From: JARBUG01 sp035628915
Lineage (GTDB): Bacteria; Bacillota; Sulfobacillia; Symbiobacteriales; Symbiobacteriaceae
DNA length: 64,000 nucleotides
Reading direction: 5' to 3'
Assembly: GCA_035628915.1 (NCBI GenBank)
Contig: DASPIW010000004.1
Location: 25,846-89,845 of the forward strand
Below, in pieces: positions 14,713 to 27,701 of the stretch. The first letter of the stretch is position 1; each line of letters starts with the position of its first letter. The position numbers were made by a program, and so were the translations under genes. The notes beneath the pieces were generated by a model. That model was not told the DNA's origin. It was given only the letters and a program-made list of their open reading frames with translations, and searched no databases.

Positions 14713-15342
14713 ATGGCCCCCCGCCCCAAGAATCCGCCGCCCGACCGCCGTCGGGAGATTTTGGACGCCGCTCTCCGGGTCTTTTCGACCAAGGGGTACG
14801 AGGCGAGCACGAACGCCGAAATCGCACGCGAGGCAGGGGTGACGGCTGCTGCGCTCTACTATTATTTCCCAAGCAAGGCGGAGCTGTTCAAAGCTGCGAT
14901 TACCGAACGCAAAACGACGCTCGTTGGGAACGTGGAGCAGATAGCCGGTCCCCTGCTGGACATGCCGCCCGATGTGGTCTTTCCGGTCGCGTTGCAGGCA
15001 ATCGGGGCGTTCGCGGCTGATGAGCGGACCCAGGCCATCATGCGGATGATCCTGTCGGAAGGCCCCAGAAATTCGGAAGTCATGGAAGTCTACCAGCGGG
15101 ACGTGATCGGGCAGGTCGCACCACTGGCGCTTCGGTACGTCCAGCGGCAGATGGACCTGGGGCATCTGCGCACCATGGATCCCCGGCTTTTGTCGCTCCT
15201 GGTCAACGGCCCCCTGATGATGCTGGTGATCACACGCGATTTCTTGAAGCTCGACGTCGCTCAGGACCTTACCAATGACATGGTTATCGCGGGGATTGCC
15301 CAAACCATTCTGCCGGCGGTAATCGGGGAGAAGAAGGAGTGA
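14713..15342 (+). CDS. TetR-family transcriptional repressor
   Basis: 209 residues. The N-terminal DNA-binding domain is clear: RREILDAALRVFSTKGYEASTNAEIAREAGVT then AALYYYFPSKAELF (about 14-62). The remaining helices form the ligand-binding domain. The ATG at 14713 is chosen over a GTG nine bases earlier because AGGTGA is spaced five bases from it. It is followed after seven bases by the ABC permease gene, so it very likely controls this exporter in response to a drug-like or solvent-like molecule. Confidence 0.92.
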   Translation: MAPRPKNPPPDRRREILDAALRVFSTKGYEASTNAEIAREAGVTAAALYYYFPSKAELFKAAITERKTTLVGNVEQIAGPLLDMPPDVVFPVALQAIGAFAADERTQAIMRMILSEGPRNSEVMEVYQRDVIGQVAPLALRYVQRQMDLGHLRTMDPRLLSLLVNGPLMMLVITRDFLKLDVAQDLTNDMVIAGIAQTILPAVIGEKKE

Positions 15343-15349
15343 GGCCGAC

Positions 15350-16531
15350 ATGATGCAGCGACTGATGGCCCTGGCGCAGAAGGAGTTCATCCAGATCCGG
15401 CGGGACCGCCGGACCTTGGCCATGATGATCGTGCTGCCCATTCTCTGGCTTGTCATGTTCGGGTATGCCTTTAGTTTTGATGTCGGGGAAATCACCGTCG
15501 CCGTCGTGGACAAGAGCGGGACGGCGATCGGCGGCATGGTCGCCGATGCGTTCCGTACCTACGAGCGCTTCGTCCCGACTACCCTGGCCGATCAGTCTGA
15601 GGCGGGCATTCGCAGGGCACTGTACCGGGACGAACTGCAAATGGGGATCATCATCCCGGCGGGGTACGGCGAAGGTGGGAAGGGTACCCAAATGCAGGTC
15701 TTCCTCGACGGGGCTGATCTGTTTGCCGCCCAGACGGGCGCCCGCCTGCTGCAGAAAGCCCTGGAGCCGGTCCAAGACCAGATCAAGGCTGACCTGGAAG
15801 CCCGGACCAAGGCCGACATACAGCGGCGGCTGGCCGGCGCGACCGGCCTTTCGCCCGGGGCGCTCAACATTGCCCCTCCGGCGCCGCCGCAGATGATTCC
15901 TTCCGTGACGATCCTGTACAACCCTGAGCTCAAGAGTGCCAATGTGATGATTCCCGGCCTGCTCGGCCTGGTGATTATGTTCATGACCACCGTCATGTCG
16001 GCCATGGGGATCGTGCGGGAACGGGAGTACGGCACCATGGAGCAACTGGTGGTTACCCCCATCAAGCCCGTGGAGCTGATGATCGGCAAGCTGCTGCCCT
16101 ACCTGGTTGTTGGTGCCGTAGACTTCTTCCTGGTCTTCATTGCCGGCAAATATCTGTTCAACCTGACGTTCATGGGGAACCTGACGGTCTTCTTGCTGCT
16201 TAGTCTTCTGCTGGTCTTCACGACCCTGGGTCTGGGGCTGCTCGTTTCTACGGTGGCCCAGAATCAGCAGCAGGCGATGCAACTGGCGCTCTTTGTCATT
16301 CTGCCGCAGATTTTGTTGTCGGGTCTGATCTTCCCCCTGAGCTCGCTGCCGAAGTTCATCCAGTATATCGCCTACCTGCTGCCGTTCACGCACTACGTGC
16401 CGATTGCCCGGGGCATGTTCGTCAAGGGGCAGGGGCTGGATCTGCTCTGGCCGCAGGCAGTGACGTTGGGCGCCTATGCCGTAATCGTGGTCACGGCGGC
16501 TTCGCTCCGGTTCCGCAAGCGAATCGCCTAG
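15350..16531 (+). CDS. ABC-2 type transporter permease
   Basis: 393 residues with the ABC-2 exporter layout: an N-terminal membrane helix (about 22-42), a large extracytoplasmic domain (about 43-200), then five hydrophobic helices between about 210 and 385. The REREYGTMEQLVVTP coupling-helix motif lies near 225. It resembles permeases of YhiH/YbhF-type exporters that pair with two linked ATPases. Here those are two separate genes downstream. The ATG has GGAGTGAGG upstream and lies seven bases after tetR. Confidence 0.9.
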   Translation: MMQRLMALAQKEFIQIRRDRRTLAMMIVLPILWLVMFGYAFSFDVGEITVAVVDKSGTAIGGMVADAFRTYERFVPTTLADQSEAGIRRALYRDELQMGIIIPAGYGEGGKGTQMQVFLDGADLFAAQTGARLLQKALEPVQDQIKADLEARTKADIQRRLAGATGLSPGALNIAPPAPPQMIPSVTILYNPELKSANVMIPGLLGLVIMFMTTVMSAMGIVREREYGTMEQLVVTPIKPVELMIGKLLPYLVVGAVDFFLVFIAGKYLFNLTFMGNLTVFLLLSLLLVFTTLGLGLLVSTVAQNQQQAMQLALFVILPQILLSGLIFPLSSLPKFIQYIAYLLPFTHYVPIARGMFVKGQGLDLLWPQAVTLGAYAVIVVTAASLRFRKRIA

Positions 16532-16543
16532 GAGGTGGAGTCG

Positions 16544-17437
16544 GTGGACTTTGCCATCAGAATGACGGAGGTTAGCAAGTTCTACGGCGCCCACCGGGCC
16601 GTGGAGGGCATCAGCCTCACCGTCGCGCCGGGCGAACTGGTGGGCATTGTGGGGCCGGACGGTGCCGGCAAGACGACCCTGGCCCGGCTGGCAGCGGGCG
16701 TGATGGCACCCACTTCCGGCAGAGTGGAGCCGGAGTCCCGGGGGCGGGTCGGCTATCTGTCCGGCCGCTTCAGCCTGTACCCGGAGCTGACTGTGCTTGA
16801 GAATCTGACCTTCTTCGCCAAGATTTACGGCATGGGCGCCGCCCAGGCTGCCGAGGCGTCGGAACGCCTGCTGGACTGGGTCGGACTGCTGCCGTTCAAA
16901 GCCCGCCTGGCGGGCGCGCTTTCCGGCGGCATGCGGCAGAAGCTGGCCCTGGCCACCGCCGTCATTCACCGGCCGCCCACCCTGATTCTCGATGAGCCGA
17001 CCACGGCGGTGGATCCCGTCGCCCGGGTCGACTTCTGGAAGCTGCTCCGGGAGCAGGCCCGCCAGGGCTGCGCCGTGCTGGTGACCACACCTTATATGGA
17101 TGAAGCCGAAAACTGCGACCGGGTGGTACTTCTGCACCAGGGCCGGATTCTGTCCGCCGGCCCCGCCCAGGAGCTAAGAGGCCGCCTCCCGTTCCGCATG
17201 GCCCTGCTGACCCCGGCCGGGCATGCCCCTCAGCGGCGGGGTGACATGACAGCCGCGGCCAGCGGGCTCTCCGGCCTCCACTGGGCGATTCCCCTGGGCG
17301 CCGGTGTCCGCGTGGCCCTTGAGCCGGGTGCTCCTCTGAGCGCCCCCGCCGGGTATACACTGCAGGAAGTCCCGGCGAACCTTGAAGATGCGTATATCTG
17401 GCTGTCCGGGGCGGCGGAGGAGGTGCAGGCCGGGTGA
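16544..17437 (+). CDS. ABC transporter ATP-binding protein (first of pair)
   Basis: 297 residues. Walker A GPDGAGKTT near 37-45, Q-loop-region GYLSGRFSLYPELTV, signature ALSGGMRQKLAL near 124, Walker B LILDEPTTAVD near 145 and the switch His replaced by Pro (VTTPYMDEAE). The last 80 residues are a C-terminal extension. GTG at 16544 is the start because AGGAGG ends eight bases before it; a GTG nine bases earlier abuts that site. It follows the permease by 12 bases and overlaps the second ATPase gene by four. Confidence 0.9.
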   Translation: MDFAIRMTEVSKFYGAHRAVEGISLTVAPGELVGIVGPDGAGKTTLARLAAGVMAPTSGRVEPESRGRVGYLSGRFSLYPELTVLENLTFFAKIYGMGAAQAAEASERLLDWVGLLPFKARLAGALSGGMRQKLALATAVIHRPPTLILDEPTTAVDPVARVDFWKLLREQARQGCAVLVTTPYMDEAENCDRVVLLHQGRILSAGPAQELRGRLPFRMALLTPAGHAPQRRGDMTAAASGLSGLHWAIPLGAGVRVALEPGAPLSAPAGYTLQEVPANLEDAYIWLSGAAEEVQAG

Positions 17438-18159
17438 GCAACGCCATTGAAACCAGGGATCTGACCCGGCACTTCGGCCAGTTCACAGCGGTCGACTCGG
17501 TTTCGCTGGTGGTGCCGGAAGGCTGCGTCATGGGATTGCTGGGCGCCAACGGCGCCGGCAAGACCACCCTGATTCGCATGCTGCTGGGGTCACTGGCGCC
17601 TACCGGCGGTTCGGGACGTGTACTGGGCCACGACCTGCTGACTGACGCCGAGTCGATTCGCCAGAAGGTCGGCTACATGTCGCAGCGGTTCAGCCTGTAC
17701 CACGACCTGACGGTGGAAGAGAACCTGATCTTTTACGGCAAGGTGTACGGGCTGAAGGGCATAGGGCTGTCGGCCCGCAAGGATGAGCTGCTGGCTTGGG
17801 CAGGCCTGGGTGAGCAGCGTAAGCTGGTGACCGGCGAGCTGGGCGGCGGCCTGCGGCAGCGGCTGGCCTTTGCCTGTGCGATTCTGCACCGCCCGTCGCT
17901 GCTGCTGCTCGACGAGGCGACGTCCGGCGTCGATCCGGTCTCCCGGCGCAAGTTCTGGGACCTGATTTACGGCCTGTCCGACGGAGGCACGACCGTGCTT
18001 GTCACAACGCACTACATGGATGAGGCTGAGCACTGCGACCGCCTTGCCATGATGAACGCCGGCAAGCTGGTGGCTATGGGCACCCCGGCAGACCTGCGGG
18101 CGCAGTATGCCGGGGGCGGCGGGCTGGACCAGGTCTTTGTCAACTTGGCTAAACGGTGA
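17434..18159 (+). CDS. ABC transporter ATP-binding protein (second of pair), degenerate signature
   Basis: 241 residues. Walker A GANGAGKTT near 33, Walker B LLLDEATSGVD near 158 and the switch His in VTTHYMDEAEHCD are intact. The signature reads ELGGGLRQRLAF instead of LSGGQ/M: the conserved Ser is Gly. The partner ATPase has LSGG but lacks the switch His, so the pair is complementary and probably a heterodimer with one competent and one weakened site. The GTG start overlaps the previous stop in a GTGA. Confidence 0.9.
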   Translation: MSNAIETRDLTRHFGQFTAVDSVSLVVPEGCVMGLLGANGAGKTTLIRMLLGSLAPTGGSGRVLGHDLLTDAESIRQKVGYMSQRFSLYHDLTVEENLIFYGKVYGLKGIGLSARKDELLAWAGLGEQRKLVTGELGGGLRQRLAFACAILHRPSLLLLDEATSGVDPVSRRKFWDLIYGLSDGGTTVLVTTHYMDEAEHCDRLAMMNAGKLVAMGTPADLRAQYAGGGGLDQVFVNLAKR

Positions 18160-18254
18160 AAGCCGCAGAAATGGAGAGGACCCGCGAACTCAATCGCGGA
18201 TCCTTCCGTATATATGCTCGGCGGCGCCTCGTTGACAAGGAAGGGGGTGGACGC

Positions 18255-18332
18255 TTGAGCAAGCTTGGGGAACGGGTCTTCTTGCTCATTCTCTTGGCCC
18301 TCTTGCTGAAACTCCTCACCGTTCACTTGTAA
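18255..18332 (+). CDS. Possible 25-residue single-helix membrane peptide
   Basis: A TTG-initiated frame of 25 residues, MSKLGERVFLLILLALLLKLLTVHL, consists of a short positively charged start and one Leu-rich helix. AAGGGGGTGG precedes it by about five bases. It lies 95 bases after the ABC operon and its end falls in a hairpin. Composition and ribosome site suggest a real small membrane peptide, but length and codon content alone cannot prove it. Confidence 0.4.
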   Translation: MSKLGERVFLLILLALLLKLLTVHL

Positions 18333-18333
18333 C

Positions 18334-18350
18334 GGGTGAGGTTCTCACCC
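18334..18350 (+). terminator. Short hairpin after small ORF
   Basis: GGGTGAG at 18334-18340 pairs with CTCACCC at 18344-18350. There is no T-run. It may end the ABC/small-ORF transcript. Confidence 0.35.
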
Positions 18351-18378
18351 CGCAAGGCAACTAGACAACGGCGTCGCT

Positions 18379-18404
18379 GGGCTCGGTGTTTACGCACCGG
18401 GCCC
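18379..18404 (-). terminator. Hairpin downstream of the EamA transporter gene
   Basis: GGGC and CGGTG at 18379-18388 pair with CACCG and GCCC at 18395-18404 with one bulged base on each side. It is 34 bases after the transporter stop on the minus strand. Confidence 0.4.
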
Positions 18405-18437
18405 TAATCAGTCTATCCGCCTTCTCCGGGCCTATAC

Positions 18438-19331
18438 CTACCTTTGCACCATATAGATGCCTGCTGCAACTCCAACCGTACCCACCAGGTCGAACCCGTA
18501 CAGCGGCTCGCCCAACAGGAGGGCGCCCAGGAAGAGCCCCACCACCGGATTCAGAAAGAAGAACGCGCTCGCCTTGCTGGCGTCCCCGGTGCGCAGGAGC
18601 TGATACCAGATGATCATCGCCCCGCACGAGACGGCGAGGGCCAGGTAAGCCACGGCGCCCAACAGGCTCAGATTCCAGCCGACCGCTGCCACCGGCTCAA
18701 GCAGCAGGCTCGGCACCATCAGTACAAGGCCGGACGCCAGCAACTGGACTCCGTTCATCACGGTCAGTTCCTGGCGGGGCGCCCACCGCTTGAAAAGAAT
18801 CGTACCGGTTACCATGAGGGCATTGGCAAACAGCATCAGCGCCATGGCGCCCGGCTGGTTAGCCGAACCGGTGCGGGTGTACATCACAGCGAAGACGCTG
18901 CCGAACGCGAGCAGGAACCCCGTCACCTTCACCGGTGTCAGCCGTTCACGGAGGAAAAGCGGTGCCACCATGGCCAGCATGAGTGGATTGGTTGATGCGA
19001 TCACGGCGCCCATGCCGCCCGAAAGGTTGCGCAGGGCCAGGCCCGCAACCCCGAGATACCCGGCGTTGTTGAGCAGCCCAATCAGGACAACCCGGGCCCA
19101 TTCCCGCGGGGACCGCGGAAAAGAGTACCCGCGCAGGCGACTCCAGAGGAGGAGCAGCGCACCCGCGATCAGGAAGCGGACCGCCATGAGAAACAGGGGC
19201 GGGCTGCTGCGCAGCCCCACCTTGACGGCCATGAAGGCCGAAGCCCACAGGAGGGTAAACAGGAGCGCCAGAGCGGTATACAGGGAACTGGAGATCGTTT
19301 TCGGCGACGATGCCGTGGCTGTCTGCTGCAA
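18438..19331 (-). CDS. EamA/DMT-family permease
   Basis: 297 residues with ten hydrophobic helices arranged as two EamA repeats (about 18-145 and 160-295), the drug/metabolite transporter fold. Typical elements are LLWASAFMAVKVGL near the start, a Pro-rich FLRERL at the end of repeat one and LGEPL near the end. The TTG start is supported by GGAGAGG five bases upstream. It follows the GntR/FCD regulator gene after 11 bases, so the pair is an operon. Substrate unknown; amino-acid or metabolite export is common. Confidence 0.88.
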   Translation of the reverse strand: MQQTATASSPKTISSSLYTALALLFTLLWASAFMAVKVGLRSSPPLFLMAVRFLIAGALLLLWSRLRGYSFPRSPREWARVVLIGLLNNAGYLGVAGLALRNLSGGMGAVIASTNPLMLAMVAPLFLRERLTPVKVTGFLLAFGSVFAVMYTRTGSANQPGAMALMLFANALMVTGTILFKRWAPRQELTVMNGVQLLASGLVLMVPSLLLEPVAAVGWNLSLLGAVAYLALAVSCGAMIIWYQLLRTGDASKASAFFFLNPVVGLFLGALLLGEPLYGFDLVGTVGVAAGIYMVQR

Positions 19332-19342
19332 GTTGTCCTCTC

Positions 19343-20005
19343 CTATTCGCCCGGCTGAAGTGCCCTGGCCAGAAAACGCCCGAGGCTCAGCCAGTTCTCT
19401 TCGACCAGGGCGGCGGCGTCGCGGGCGGCGCCCGCGCTCAGGGCCGCAAGAATATCGCGATGCTGCTGCCAGGAAGTCTGACCGGCCAGAGAGCCAAATT
19501 GGGCTGCTTCCAGCCTCCGAACTTTCGGCATCGCCCTTTGAAGCGCGTGCTGGATCTCGCGATTGTTCGACGAGCGCAGGAGCACCGCATGAAAGCGGTC
19601 ATCCGCCCGGATGGCCCCGCCGGTGTCCCCGCTCTCCATGCATGCCCGAAGGGCATCGTTGGCCGCTTGCATCTCCGCCAGGTCATCCGCCGACATGCGG
19701 TCGGCCGCGAGCCGCGTGGCAAGCGCATGCAGCGCTGCCACTACCGGAAAGGCGTCCCAGGCCTCGCGGGAGACCAGCGGCGTGACCCGCGTCATCGACC
19801 CCGGTATGGTTTCCACCAACCCTTCCGCCTCCAGGCGCTGAAGCGCTTCGCGCACCGGCGTCCGGCTGACGCCAAGCTGCGGCGCCAGATCCAGATCTCT
19901 CAGCCGCTCGCCCGGGCCAATCTCCCCCGAAACGATAGCCGCCTGCAAAACCTGATGCACGTGATCCCGCAGGGACTCCCTGGGAATCTTCGAAAGCTCT
20001 CTCAT
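19343..20005 (-). CDS. GntR-family regulator, FadR/FCD subfamily
   Basis: 220 residues. N-terminal winged helix (about 9-72) with GERLRDLDLAPQLGVSRTPVREALQRLEAEGLV, followed by an all-helical FCD ligand domain. Metal-type ligands are visible in DDRFHAVLL near 138 and QQHRDILAAL near 188. Such proteins sense carboxylic acids. It is co-transcribed with the EamA transporter and has its own promoter with an overlapping palindrome, so self-repression is likely. Confidence 0.9.
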   Translation of the reverse strand: MRELSKIPRESLRDHVHQVLQAAIVSGEIGPGERLRDLDLAPQLGVSRTPVREALQRLEAEGLVETIPGSMTRVTPLVSREAWDAFPVVAALHALATRLAADRMSADDLAEMQAANDALRACMESGDTGGAIRADDRFHAVLLRSSNNREIQHALQRAMPKVRRLEAAQFGSLAGQTSWQQHRDILAALSAGAARDAAALVEENWLSLGRFLARALQPGE

Positions 20006-20042
20006 CCGACCCTACACACCCTCCCGCCCTCACCAGATCCGT

Positions 20043-20062
20043 TGTGAATGCAATATATCACA
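20043..20062. promoter_or_regulatory. Candidate GntR operator overlapping its promoter
   Basis: TGTGA at 20043-20047 and TCACA at 20058-20062 form a 5-bp inverted repeat with ten bases between. It overlaps the -10 of the gntR promoter on the minus strand. Confidence 0.45.
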
Positions 20063-20081
20063 TATCACCATGGTTACTCAA
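20052..20081 (-). promoter_or_regulatory. Promoter for gntR-eamA
   Basis: On the minus strand TTGAGT (complement of 20076-20081) and TATATT (complement of 20052-20057) are 18 bases apart, about 50 bases upstream of the regulator start. Confidence 0.6.
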
Positions 20082-20201
20082 TCCTTTCGTCCCTCTGGAT
20101 TTCCGTGAACCAGGTGAAGTGAAAATGTTTTAACTATAAGAGAAACAAAAGAGGATTATAAGGACGGGGTATAGAATAACCGTTGCCATTATGCCGGCAG
20201 C

Positions 20202-20288
20202 CCGGTCATCCGCGGCATCCTGGTTTTTGTGCAGGTGCTGCCGGTGACGATGGTGTACGGCCCCATCGCTGCATATCTCGTAGCATAA
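20202..20288 (+). pseudogene. Possible relic of an MFS/MHS-type transporter upstream of acs
   Basis: One frame in this stretch reads a hydrophobic helix with LPVTMVYGPIAAYLV, closely recalling the conserved YGPxAAFLVELFP region of metabolite:proton symporters (MHS group of the MFS), then stops. The frame has a stop at 20172, and the sequence before that is AT-rich and non-coding, so no intact gene is present. It may instead be a chance hydrophobic frame. The remaining bases between gntR and acs, outside this and the gntR promoter, show nothing I recognise. Confidence 0.35.
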
Positions 20289-20317
20289 GGCGGCTGCCGA
20301 CTGACGGGAGGATGAAC

Positions 20318-22285
<1,968 letters not shown>

Positions 22286-22295
22286 ACAGATGTGA

Positions 22296-22331
22296 AAAGG
22301 CCCGGGGAGCTGACATGCTCCCCGGGCCTTT
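22296..22331. terminator. Bidirectional terminator between acsA and purine permease
   Basis: AAAGGCCCGGGGAGC at 22296-22310 pairs perfectly with 22317-22331 around a six-base loop. T/A tracts flank both sides, so it can serve both converging genes. Confidence 0.85.
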
Positions 22332-22342
22332 GTGAATACACC

Positions 22343-23710
22343 TTAGAACCAGATGATGCTGATCAGGAACAGGACCGTCAGAATCCAGGTCAGCGGCGTG
22401 ACATCCTTCCACTTGCCCGTCAGGGTCTTGAGGAAGGCGTAGGTGCAGATCGACCAGATCAGGCCGTTGGCGATGGAGTAGGTCAGGGGCATCATGATGA
22501 TCGCCAGGAAGGCCGGGATCGCTTCGGTGATGTCGTCAAGCTTGATCAGCGTGATCGGCTCGAGCATCAGGAAGCCCACCAGGATCAGGGCTGGAGCCGT
22601 GGCTGCGCCGGGAATGATGGTCGCCAGCGGTGCGATGAAGAGGCAGAGCAGGAACAGCACGGCCACCGTGACGGCGGTAAGGCCGGTCCGGCCGCCTTCG
22701 GCGATGCCGGCGGCGCTCTCGACGTAGGTGGTGGTGGACGAAGTGCCCACCAGGCCGCCGATCATCGAACCGGTGGAGTCGGCGATCAGGCCCTTGCCGG
22801 CCCGCGGGAAGGAGCCGGTTTTGTCGATCCAGCCGAGGCGGGTGGCCAGGCCGGAGAAGGTGCCGACCGTGTCAAACAAGTCGACAAACGTGAAGGTGAA
22901 GATAATCGTCCAGAGACCGACTTTCATCAGACCGCTGAAGTCCAGCTGCAGGAAGCCGCTGCTGAACGTCTCCCAGCTAGGCATGCTCAGCAGGCCGCCC
23001 CAGCCGGGCCAGAACGAGACCATGGTGCCTTCCTTGGCACCTGGCACAAAGAACCCAATGATCGTCGTGGCCAAAATGCCGATGACGAGGGCGCCCTTGA
23101 CCTTGCGTGCTAGCAGGAACGCCATCAAGATCAGGCCGCCGATCGAAAGCAGCACGCCCGGCGACGTCAGGTCGCCCATGGAAACCGCGGTGGCATCGTT
23201 CTTGACGACAATGCCTGCGTTGACAAGGCCGATAAAAGCGATGAAAAGGCCGATACCGATGGAGACACCCAGTTTGATGTTCATGGGAATCTCCCGGATG
23301 ATCCGTTCCCGGATCGGGAGGATTGTAAGGAGCAGGCAGATGACGCCATCCATAAAGACGGCGGCAAGGGCGACCTGCCACGTCAGCCCCATCTGGGCGA
23401 CGGCGGTAAATGCGAAGAAGGCGTTCATGCCCATGCCGGGAGCGAGGGCAAAGGGGAGGTTGGCGTAGAGGCCCATCACCAGCGTGGCAGCCGCCGAAGC
23501 GATGGCAGTGGCCATCAACACGGCTTCCTTGTTCATGCCGGTGGTGCCGAGGATGTCGGGGTTCACGAACAGGATGTAGGCCATGGTCATGAAGGTTGTA
23601 AGGCCGGCAAGCAGTTCTGTTTTCACCGTGGTCTTGCTGGCGGTCAAAGCAAAGAACTTCTCCGCCCAGCCATACTGCGGAACAGGTGCATCCTGGCGCT
23701 TCGCGGTCAT
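22343..23710 (-). CDS. NCS2-family purine permease (AzgA/PbuG type)
   Basis: 455 residues, about 12-14 membrane segments. Family motifs: AGLTTFMTMAYILFVNP near 37-53, GMGMNAFFAF near 93 and the substrate-site region TSSTTTYVESAAGIAEGGRTGLTA near 318-341. Members of this branch (AzgA, PbuG) import adenine, guanine or hypoxanthine with protons. The ATG at 23708-23710 is chosen because GGAGG is seven bases away; an ATG six bases earlier is too close. It neighbours the second xanthine dehydrogenase locus, which it would supply. I could not recognise a purine riboswitch in its leader. Confidence 0.92.
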   Translation of the reverse strand: MTAKRQDAPVPQYGWAEKFFALTASKTTVKTELLAGLTTFMTMAYILFVNPDILGTTGMNKEAVLMATAIASAAATLVMGLYANLPFALAPGMGMNAFFAFTAVAQMGLTWQVALAAVFMDGVICLLLTILPIRERIIREIPMNIKLGVSIGIGLFIAFIGLVNAGIVVKNDATAVSMGDLTSPGVLLSIGGLILMAFLLARKVKGALVIGILATTIIGFFVPGAKEGTMVSFWPGWGGLLSMPSWETFSSGFLQLDFSGLMKVGLWTIIFTFTFVDLFDTVGTFSGLATRLGWIDKTGSFPRAGKGLIADSTGSMIGGLVGTSSTTTYVESAAGIAEGGRTGLTAVTVAVLFLLCLFIAPLATIIPGAATAPALILVGFLMLEPITLIKLDDITEAIPAFLAIIMMPLTYSIANGLIWSICTYAFLKTLTGKWKDVTPLTWILTVLFLISIIWF

Positions 23711-23986
23711 CTTCATGCCTCCTGTGCAGTCATTCGTGGTTCATACCGCCTTGGGTCCGAGTGACTTGCTGGCAGACGGGCATCGCCACTTTTGAGACTT
23801 ATTCACCTCCAAACTGCGAATCGTACAACTTCGCAGTCAGAACCTTTTGCGTTTCGTGGCGAAAATCCTCCTGCACAAGCAGGAATATTTTTATGCTTGG
23901 TAAATGATAGCGTTGGAAATGAAGTGCGACTTCATTTTTGCGTGCTTGGCAAAGGCGTAGCGGCAGACGGAAGGGAGGCATTCCCT
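23711..23986. other. Divergent intergenic region with two stem-loops and ORF-like segments
   Basis: This 276-base gap separates the divergent permease and FAD-subunit genes. TCCTGC/GCAGGA (23869-23884) is followed on the plus strand by ATATTTTTA. AAATGAAGT/ACTTCATTT (23917-23937) is a perfect 9-bp stem followed by TT. On the minus strand a frame ending FLLVQEDFRHE...YDSQFGGE has peptide-like composition and stops just before GGAGGTGA, but it has no good start. The stems could be attenuators or operators. No known riboswitch pattern was recognised. Confidence 0.4.
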
Positions 23987-24832
23987 GTGTTCTTACGTTT
24001 GCAGGCAATGGAACGGCCGGGTGACTTGGTGGAGGCGCTCCGGCTGCTGGCCCGGCCCGGTTACCGCCCCCTCGCGGGCGGCACGGCGGCCGTGGGGCCG
24101 GTGGATGCGCAGACGGTTGGCCTGGTTGACCTGTCCGGCCTGGACCTCCGGTTCAGCCGGATGGAGGAGGACGGGCTGGTGCTGGGCGCCATGACGACCC
24201 TGGACGAAATGCTGCGTCTGCCGGACTTGCTGCTGGCAGGCGGCGGTGTGCTCGGAAAGGCGGTGGAGCGGACCGGACCGCCGTCGCTGCTGGCCCGTGC
24301 CACGGTGGGCGGCAGCCTGGCCCGCCCTGACCTCGCCCCGGAGCTGGTTACTGCGCTGATGGCGCTGGACGCCCGGGTGTTGGTCGCAAGGTTGACCAAC
24401 GAGCAACTGATTCATGACGACATGGATGTCGATGCGTTCCTGTCGCGGCAGAAGCCCGGCGCCCTGGTCGAGGCGATGCGCGTGCCGGTTCGGCCGGTGC
24501 TGGTGGGCTACGAGCGGGTGGCCCGGACACCGCGCGACCTGCCGGTGGTGGCGGTGGTAGCCGCCATGGAGCGAGACGGCCAGTTCGCCCATCGCGTGCG
24601 GATAGCCGCCTGCGGGCTGGCGCCGGTCCCCATCCGCCTGACAGCGGCGGAAGACGTGCTGGAGGGCGCCGCCCCGGTCGCTGCGCTGGTCGAGAAGGCG
24701 GCGGAAGCCGCAGCGGCCGCCGTGGCGCCGTCGGGCGACCTGCGGGGCTCAGCCGAGTACCGGCAGCACCTGGCGGGGGTTCTGACACGGCGGGCGGTGG
24801 AAGCGGCGTCAGCACGCCTGGGAAGGATGTGA
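23987..24832 (+). CDS. Molybdenum hydroxylase FAD-binding subunit (second system)
   Basis: 281 residues. The flavin-binding elements are RPLAGGTAAVGP near 29 and ARATVGGSLARPD near 105, the latter a divergent form of the usual NxxTIGGNI segment. A CODH-flavoprotein C-terminal domain covers about 165-275. The start is GTG at 23987 with GGGAGG eight bases upstream. It ends five bases before the fused molybdenum/Fe-S subunit, with which it should form a complex equivalent to E. coli YgfM/XdhD. Confidence 0.88.
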   Translation: MFLRLQAMERPGDLVEALRLLARPGYRPLAGGTAAVGPVDAQTVGLVDLSGLDLRFSRMEEDGLVLGAMTTLDEMLRLPDLLLAGGGVLGKAVERTGPPSLLARATVGGSLARPDLAPELVTALMALDARVLVARLTNEQLIHDDMDVDAFLSRQKPGALVEAMRVPVRPVLVGYERVARTPRDLPVVAVVAAMERDGQFAHRVRIAACGLAPVPIRLTAAEDVLEGAAPVAALVEKAAEAAAAAVAPSGDLRGSAEYRQHLAGVLTRRAVEAASARLGRM

Positions 24833-24836
24833 TCGC

Positions 24837-27692
<2,856 letters not shown>

Positions 27693-27701
27693 GGCAGCGC
27701 G

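Noticed and set aside
15284..17137. 617-codon open frame antisense to the ABC permease and ATPase
   Set aside because: Shadow frame caused by high GC; the sense genes have full motifs.
23711..23986. Purine riboswitch upstream of the NCS2 permease
   Set aside because: The conserved core bases of guanine/adenine riboswitches could not be found on the minus strand.
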